A stretch of 16,025 bases of DNA from an archaeon. GTDB lineage: Archaea > Aenigmatarchaeota > Aenigmatarchaeia > CG10238-14 > SCSR01. The DNA lies in NCBI GenBank assembly GCA_004297575.1, contig SCSR01000069.1:1-16025 (forward strand), given 5' to 3'. The position numbers and the translations under genes are program-made. How positions within the stretch are numbered: position 1 is the stretch's first letter; each line of letters begins with the position of its first letter. Of the stretch, positions 13,465 through 16,025 are shown in pieces. The notes beneath the pieces are model-generated. The model ran no database searches and had not been told where the DNA came from. It was given only the letters and a program-made list of their open reading frames with translations.

Positions 13465-13746
13465 ATGCCAATCACACCTCAGAATCTTGTAAGGCACGAA
13501 CTGATAGGGTTGAAAGCAAAAGTTGTCAAATCCACTGATTCCTCTCAGCAAGGCATGCAGGGCACGGTCATTGACGAAACATACAACACTTTGAAGATTG
13601 AGACTAAGGGCACAGAAAAAACTGTGGCGAAGAAAAATGCCATATTCGTTTTCACACTACCTAGCAATGTCAAAGTAGAAGTCGACGGACAACTGCTTGT
13701 GAACAGGCCTGAGGATAGGATAAAGAAAAAGTTTGCAAAATGGTGA
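13465..13746 (+). CDS. rnp1: RNase P protein component Rpp29 (POP4/Rnp1)
   Basis: Archaeal RNase P protein that with Rpp21 supports tRNA 5' maturation. The 93 aa have the Sm-like barrel pattern: HELIGLKAKVVKSTDSSQQG, then GTVIDETYNTLKIET, KKNAIFVFTLP and a C-terminal NRPEDRIKKKF. The position between aIF1 and uS17 is the classical archaeal one and confirms the call. It starts 16 nt after aIF1; no clear Shine-Dalgarno site is seen. Confidence 0.92.
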   Translation: MPITPQNLVRHELIGLKAKVVKSTDSSQQGMQGTVIDETYNTLKIETKGTEKTVAKKNAIFVFTLPSNVKVEVDGQLLVNRPEDRIKKKFAKW

Positions 13747-13763
13747 ACTCGACGAAAAGCAAT

Positions 13764-13787
13764 CTATTTAAAAATGCTATTTAATAA
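13764..13787 (+). promoter_or_regulatory. Internal promoter region before uS17, with two TATA-like boxes
   Basis: CTATTTAA occurs twice (13764-13771 and 13777-13784), 13 bp apart. The second would start transcription about 5 nt before the ATG at 13812, the first about 18 nt before it. A 65-nt gap before uS17, unlike the overlaps elsewhere in this segment, supports a secondary promoter. Confidence 0.5.
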
Positions 13788-13811
13788 TCTCTTAATACAA
13801 AGTGAGTTGAT

Positions 13812-14141
13812 ATGGCAAAAGCAAGAAACATCGGCATTGATGTCAAGGCACCGGTCAAGGAATGCACGGATGACAAGTGCCCGTTCCACGGCGAGTTATC
13901 CATCAGAGGAAACCTTGTCAGCGGTAAGGTCGTCTCTACCCGCGCGCAGAAAACAGCAATTATTGAAAAGCAGTTCCAGCATTACTTGCCCAAGTTCGAG
14001 AGATTCGAGAGAAGGCACAGCAGGATTGTTGCTTATAACCCGGAATGCATCGCTGCGAAAGAGGGTGATGTTGTGACGATAGCAGAGTGCAGGCCTTTGA
14101 GCAAGACCAAGGCGTTTGTAGTTGTAGAGGTGTCCAAATGA
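13812..14141 (+). CDS. rps17: Ribosomal protein uS17
   Basis: Primary 16S rRNA-binding protein of the body. The 109 aa match archaeal uS17: NIGIDVKAPVKECTDDKCPFHG with two Cys (split here from about residue 6), SIRGNLVSGKVVSTRAQKTAI, RHSRIVAYNPECIAAKEGD and the C-terminal AECRPLSKTKAFVVVEV. The stop overlaps the ATG of uL14 as ATGA. Confidence 0.97.
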   Translation: MAKARNIGIDVKAPVKECTDDKCPFHGELSIRGNLVSGKVVSTRAQKTAIIEKQFQHYLPKFERFERRHSRIVAYNPECIAAKEGDVVTIAECRPLSKTKAFVVVEVSK

Positions 14142-14536
14142 AAGCGATAAAGGCGCGCATGACAAGGGCGCTCAATGTAGGAACCAGGCTTGAATGTGCT
14201 GACAACAGCGGTGCGAAGGTTATCGAGATAATTTCAGTCATGGGCTATCACGGTGTGAAGAGAAGGCAGCCAGCTGCAGGCGTCGGTTACATGATCAAGG
14301 CGACTGTAAAGGAAGGCGACGTGAAGGTAAGGAAGACATTGGTGAATGCTGTTATTATCAGGCAAAAGGCCGAGTACAGAAGGAAGGACGGGATGAGGGT
14401 TGGTTTTGAGGACAATGCTGCTGTGGTGACGGATGACACAGGCGTGCCCAAGGGAACAGAGATAAAAGGTCCGGTAGCAAAGGAAGCTGTCGAAAGATAC
14501 AGCATGCTGGGCAAGATATCTAGCATGGTGGTATGA
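14138..14536 (+). CDS. rpl14: Ribosomal protein uL14
   Basis: Large-subunit protein at the subunit interface. The 132 aa include ALNVGTRLECADNSGAKVIE, GYHGVKRRQPAAGVG, AVIIRQKAEYRRKDGMRVGF and the EDNAAVV signature. The ATG at 14138 is chosen because it overlaps the uS17 stop (ATGA) and gives the typical archaeal beginning MKAIKAR; a longer upstream reading would lie inside uS17. The stop overlaps uL24 in the same way. Confidence 0.97.
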   Translation: MKAIKARMTRALNVGTRLECADNSGAKVIEIISVMGYHGVKRRQPAAGVGYMIKATVKEGDVKVRKTLVNAVIIRQKAEYRRKDGMRVGFEDNAAVVTDDTGVPKGTEIKGPVAKEAVERYSMLGKISSMVV

Positions 14537-14952
14537 TGAAATCAGGAAAAGCACGCAAGCAGAGGAAACGTTTATACAATGCACCCCTGCATGTGAGGAG
14601 AAAGCTTTTGGCAGCACACTTGTCAAAGGAGCTTCGCCAGACTTATAAGAGGCGCAGCATGCCAGTGAGGAAGGGTGATGAAGTCCAAATTATGAGAGGC
14701 ACGCATGCAGGCAAGACTGGCAAGATTTCCCGCGTTGACATGAAGGGCTACAAGGTCTACATCGAAGGGATTACGGACAAGAGGACGGTTGGTACTGATG
14801 TGCAGATTCCGATACATCCAAGCAAGCTCAAACTGACGACGTTGGTGCTTGACGATGCGTTGAGAAGAAAGGTTTTGCAGAGAAAAGTTCAGATGCCAGA
14901 GGTAAAGGCTACGCAAGCAAAGACCGCAGCGCCAAAAACTCCTGCCAAGTAA
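14533..14952 (+). CDS. rpl24: Ribosomal protein uL24
   Basis: Assembly-initiating large-subunit protein. The 139 aa include the archaeal N-terminus RKQRKRLYNAPLHVRRKLLA, the KOW motif region VRKGDEVQIMRGTHAGKTGK, DMKGYKVYIEGI and IPIHPSKLKLTTL, followed by a low-complexity tail (KAAT-type, Ala/Lys/Thr/Pro). It starts ATGATG, overlapping the uL14 stop. In other archaea eS4 follows; here a convergent gene ends one base after the uL24 stop, so the ribosomal run stops. Confidence 0.97.
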   Translation: MMKSGKARKQRKRLYNAPLHVRRKLLAAHLSKELRQTYKRRSMPVRKGDEVQIMRGTHAGKTGKISRVDMKGYKVYIEGITDKRTVGTDVQIPIHPSKLKLTTLVLDDALRRKVLQRKVQMPEVKATQAKTAAPKTPAK

Positions 14953-14953
14953 G

Positions 14954-15628
14954 TTACTTTTGTTTGTAAGTGTTCATATCATTCGTTTCTAGTATTCCTT
15001 TTTTGACATAAGCTCTCAGTATAGACGGTATAGACATCATCACTTTCTTCTTTGGTATGTTTTCAACAAGAGGCTGGAAAGTTTTGTAGAATTCCTGCTG
15101 TGTGAATTGTATATCCATGCTATCCAATACCTGGCTTGTTCTGTTTACCATCGTCTGGTATTCTTCAAGTGTCACTTGGCTCGGCAAGAATGGAAGCTCT
15201 CTGCCCTTTGGATAATATATCGGGAACTTTTTCTTGAATGCATACATTGCTTCCTGCCCGGTTTCGTATCTGCCATCTTTCACAGCTTTTGCGAGATATT
15301 CGCGTATTTGGTCTTTGCTAGCATCCAGTAGCTTGGCTAGAAGCACTGGCGAGACTGCTCTGCCATCTTTCATCAATGCATCTGCTTCTTTGATAACTGA
15401 TTCATAAGTCAGAGTCTGGCTAGTATCTAATGGTATCTTGCGATTAATTCCAACATCATGCAATTGTTGCTGCAAATCCAAAATTTCTTGGCTTAACGAT
15501 GTTTCCTCTTTCAATGCTTTTACATGCTTTTCATATGCTTGCTCGGTTTTCTCACGGATTTTCCTTACTTTCTTGTATCTCCCAGTCTTTTTATCAAGCT
15601 CATCAAGCAGTTGTTGATGATCAGACAT
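14954..15628 (-). CDS. Coiled-coil and helix-turn-helix-like protein (224 aa), function unknown
   Basis: No family recognised. From the ATG at 15628 the protein has an N-terminal coiled-coil region (about 1-75, with LLDELDKKTGRYKKVRKIRE and EKHVKALKEETSL). Next comes SPVLLAKLLDASKDQIREYL, which reads as a helix-turn-helix (selection then recognition helix), and near the C-terminus SIPSILRAYVKKGIL, a possible winged-helix end. A DNA-binding or scaffold role is plausible but unproven. An in-frame upstream ATG would add 26 residues; the TATA box at 15652-15658, about 27 nt before 15628, favours the shorter form. It ends one base from the uL24 stop, tail to tail, where eS4 is expected. Confidence 0.75.
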   Translation of the reverse strand: MSDHQQLLDELDKKTGRYKKVRKIREKTEQAYEKHVKALKEETSLSQEILDLQQQLHDVGINRKIPLDTSQTLTYESVIKEADALMKDGRAVSPVLLAKLLDASKDQIREYLAKAVKDGRYETGQEAMYAFKKKFPIYYPKGRELPFLPSQVTLEEYQTMVNRTSQVLDSMDIQFTQQEFYKTFQPLVENIPKKKVMMSIPSILRAYVKKGILETNDMNTYKQK

Positions 15629-15651
15629 GCTCGATTGATGTAAATTGAACC

Positions 15652-15658
15652 ATTTAAG
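15652..15658 (-). promoter_or_regulatory. TATA box for the coiled-coil protein gene
   Basis: The minus strand reads CTTAAAT, centred about 27 nt before the ATG at 15628; this decides that start. Confidence 0.5.
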
Positions 15659-15673
15659 CGTCAACAAAAGGAA

Positions 15674-15679
15674 TATAAA
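15674..15679 (+). promoter_or_regulatory. TATA box for the repeat-protein gene
   Basis: TATAAA, predicted to start transcription around 15700-15704. The first ATG there (15699) opens only an 11-codon frame; the repeat protein starts at 15715, so a leader of roughly 12-15 nt is likely. The box faces away from that at 15652-15658, making a divergent pair. Confidence 0.5.
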
Positions 15680-15714
15680 GACCACTTGAGAGTAGTTAAT
15701 GAGCAAGGTATGTT

Positions 15715-16025
15715 ATGTTGACCACGGACCATAGAAGAAAGAAGCCCACCTCTGTTAGACACTGGGACAAAATGAGTGACGATGAAATTTTACTTTATGG
15801 GAAGAAGAGTGGTTACGAAGGGTGGAACCCAAAACGTTTAAAAAATAAAGATCAAGGTTACTATACAATTTTGAACAATAGACATCTGACTTATAAACTG
15901 TTGAGAAAGTTGAAAAGGTCTTGGCAAAATATGACTGATGATGAAATTCTTGAATATGGTAAAAATCATGGATACGATAAACTCAATGCCAGAGAACTAA
16001 TCAAACAGGATGTAGGTTACTCTAG
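15715..16025 (+). CDS. Repeat protein with 53-residue Trp/Gly-Tyr repeats (partial, runs off the end)
   Basis: The frame stays open for 103 codons to the window edge. Two copies of one unit are visible, with Trp17 and Trp70 53 residues apart. The consensus is W-x-x-M-[ST]-DDEIL-x-YGK-x-x-GY, then an Asn/Leu helix, then D-x-GY. Helical repeats of this kind are known from homing-endonuclease-associated (HNH_repeat-like) and other archaeal and viral proteins, but I cannot confirm the family. A basic N-terminus (HRRKKP) precedes the first unit. No catalytic domain is inside the window; it may follow downstream. Start chosen as the first in-frame ATG behind the TATA box. Confidence 0.7.
   Translation, partial: MLTTDHRRKKPTSVRHWDKMSDDEILLYGKKSGYEGWNPKRLKNKDQGYYTILNNRHLTYKLLRKLKRSWQNMTDDEILEYGKNHGYDKLNARELIKQDVGYS

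Noticed and set aside
13148..14536. Genome-wide reassignment of TGA to Trp
   Set aside because: TGA ends uL29, uS17 and uL14 (and uS19) exactly at conserved C-termini, and Trp is encoded by TGG throughout, so TGA is a normal stop here.
15699..15734. Leaderless 11-codon ORF starting at 15699 before the repeat protein
   Set aside because: It is well placed behind the TATA box but too short to support as a gene; it may just be the mRNA leader, or a sign that the real start of the repeat protein was shifted.
1..16025. CRISPR arrays, insertion sequences, integrase genes, rRNA genes or attachment sites
   Set aside because: No regularly spaced direct repeats, transposase or integrase motifs, or long terminal repeats were seen. 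The tRNA-Gly at the left edge has no visible duplicate of its 3' end in the window that would mark an integration site.

Overview
The window is a piece of an archaeal chromosome. Its core is the archaeal S10/spc-type ribosomal protein cluster on the + strand, in the classical archaeal order uL3-uL4-uL23-uL2-uS19-uL22-uS3-uL29-aIF1(SUI1)-Rpp29-uS17-uL14-uL24. The archaeal signatures are the aIF1 and RNase P protein p29 genes between uL29 and uS17, archaeal-type uL3/uL4/uS17 sequences, TATA boxes about 26 nt upstream of many start codons (leaderless transcripts), and GGTGAT-type Shine-Dalgarno sites at genes inside the operon. The lineage cannot be fixed from this window; the small genes and broken-up operon would fit a DPANN-type archaeon, but that is inference. 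TGA is an ordinary stop in several of the ribosomal genes.

Layout. 1-3000: a tRNA-Gly(UCC), a tiny charged ORF, and a run of accessory genes: an EamA-type transporter, a HIT-family protein with a His-rich N-terminus, a nucleoside phosphorylase/nucleosidase-like protein, and a YkgJ-type cysteine-cluster protein. 3074-5097: uL3-uL4-uL23, tightly coupled. 5156-6136: a membrane-anchored protein with a Thr-rich stalk. 6204-6902: uL2. 6924-8235: a small hypothetical gene, a two-gene unit (45-aa ORF plus an 88-aa membrane protein resembling half of a b-type cytochrome), and a thioredoxin gene broken by an in-frame TGA right after its CxxC motif. 8276-9039: uS19-uL22. 9040-12297: a decayed ferritin-like gene, a 173-aa orphan and a divergent 735-aa orphan. 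12325-14952: uS3 to uL24. 14954-16025: a coiled-coil/helix-turn-helix-like protein, and a truncated gene of 53-residue repeats running off the end.

The most striking feature is that a normally compact operon is split in three internal places by unrelated genes, with a fourth foreign block where eS4 and the rest of the cluster would be expected. After each internal interruption the next ribosomal segment has a TATA-like element placed to drive it. Inside each segment the genes stay coupled by overlaps (ATGA, ATGGTTGA, a 32-nt overlap) or by Shine-Dalgarno sites embedded in the end of the previous gene. The inserted blocks are visibly more AT-rich, hold mostly orphan or redox-themed genes, and contain both pseudogenes in the window. 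I see no integrase, transposase, terminal repeats or CRISPR array that would explain how they arrived.
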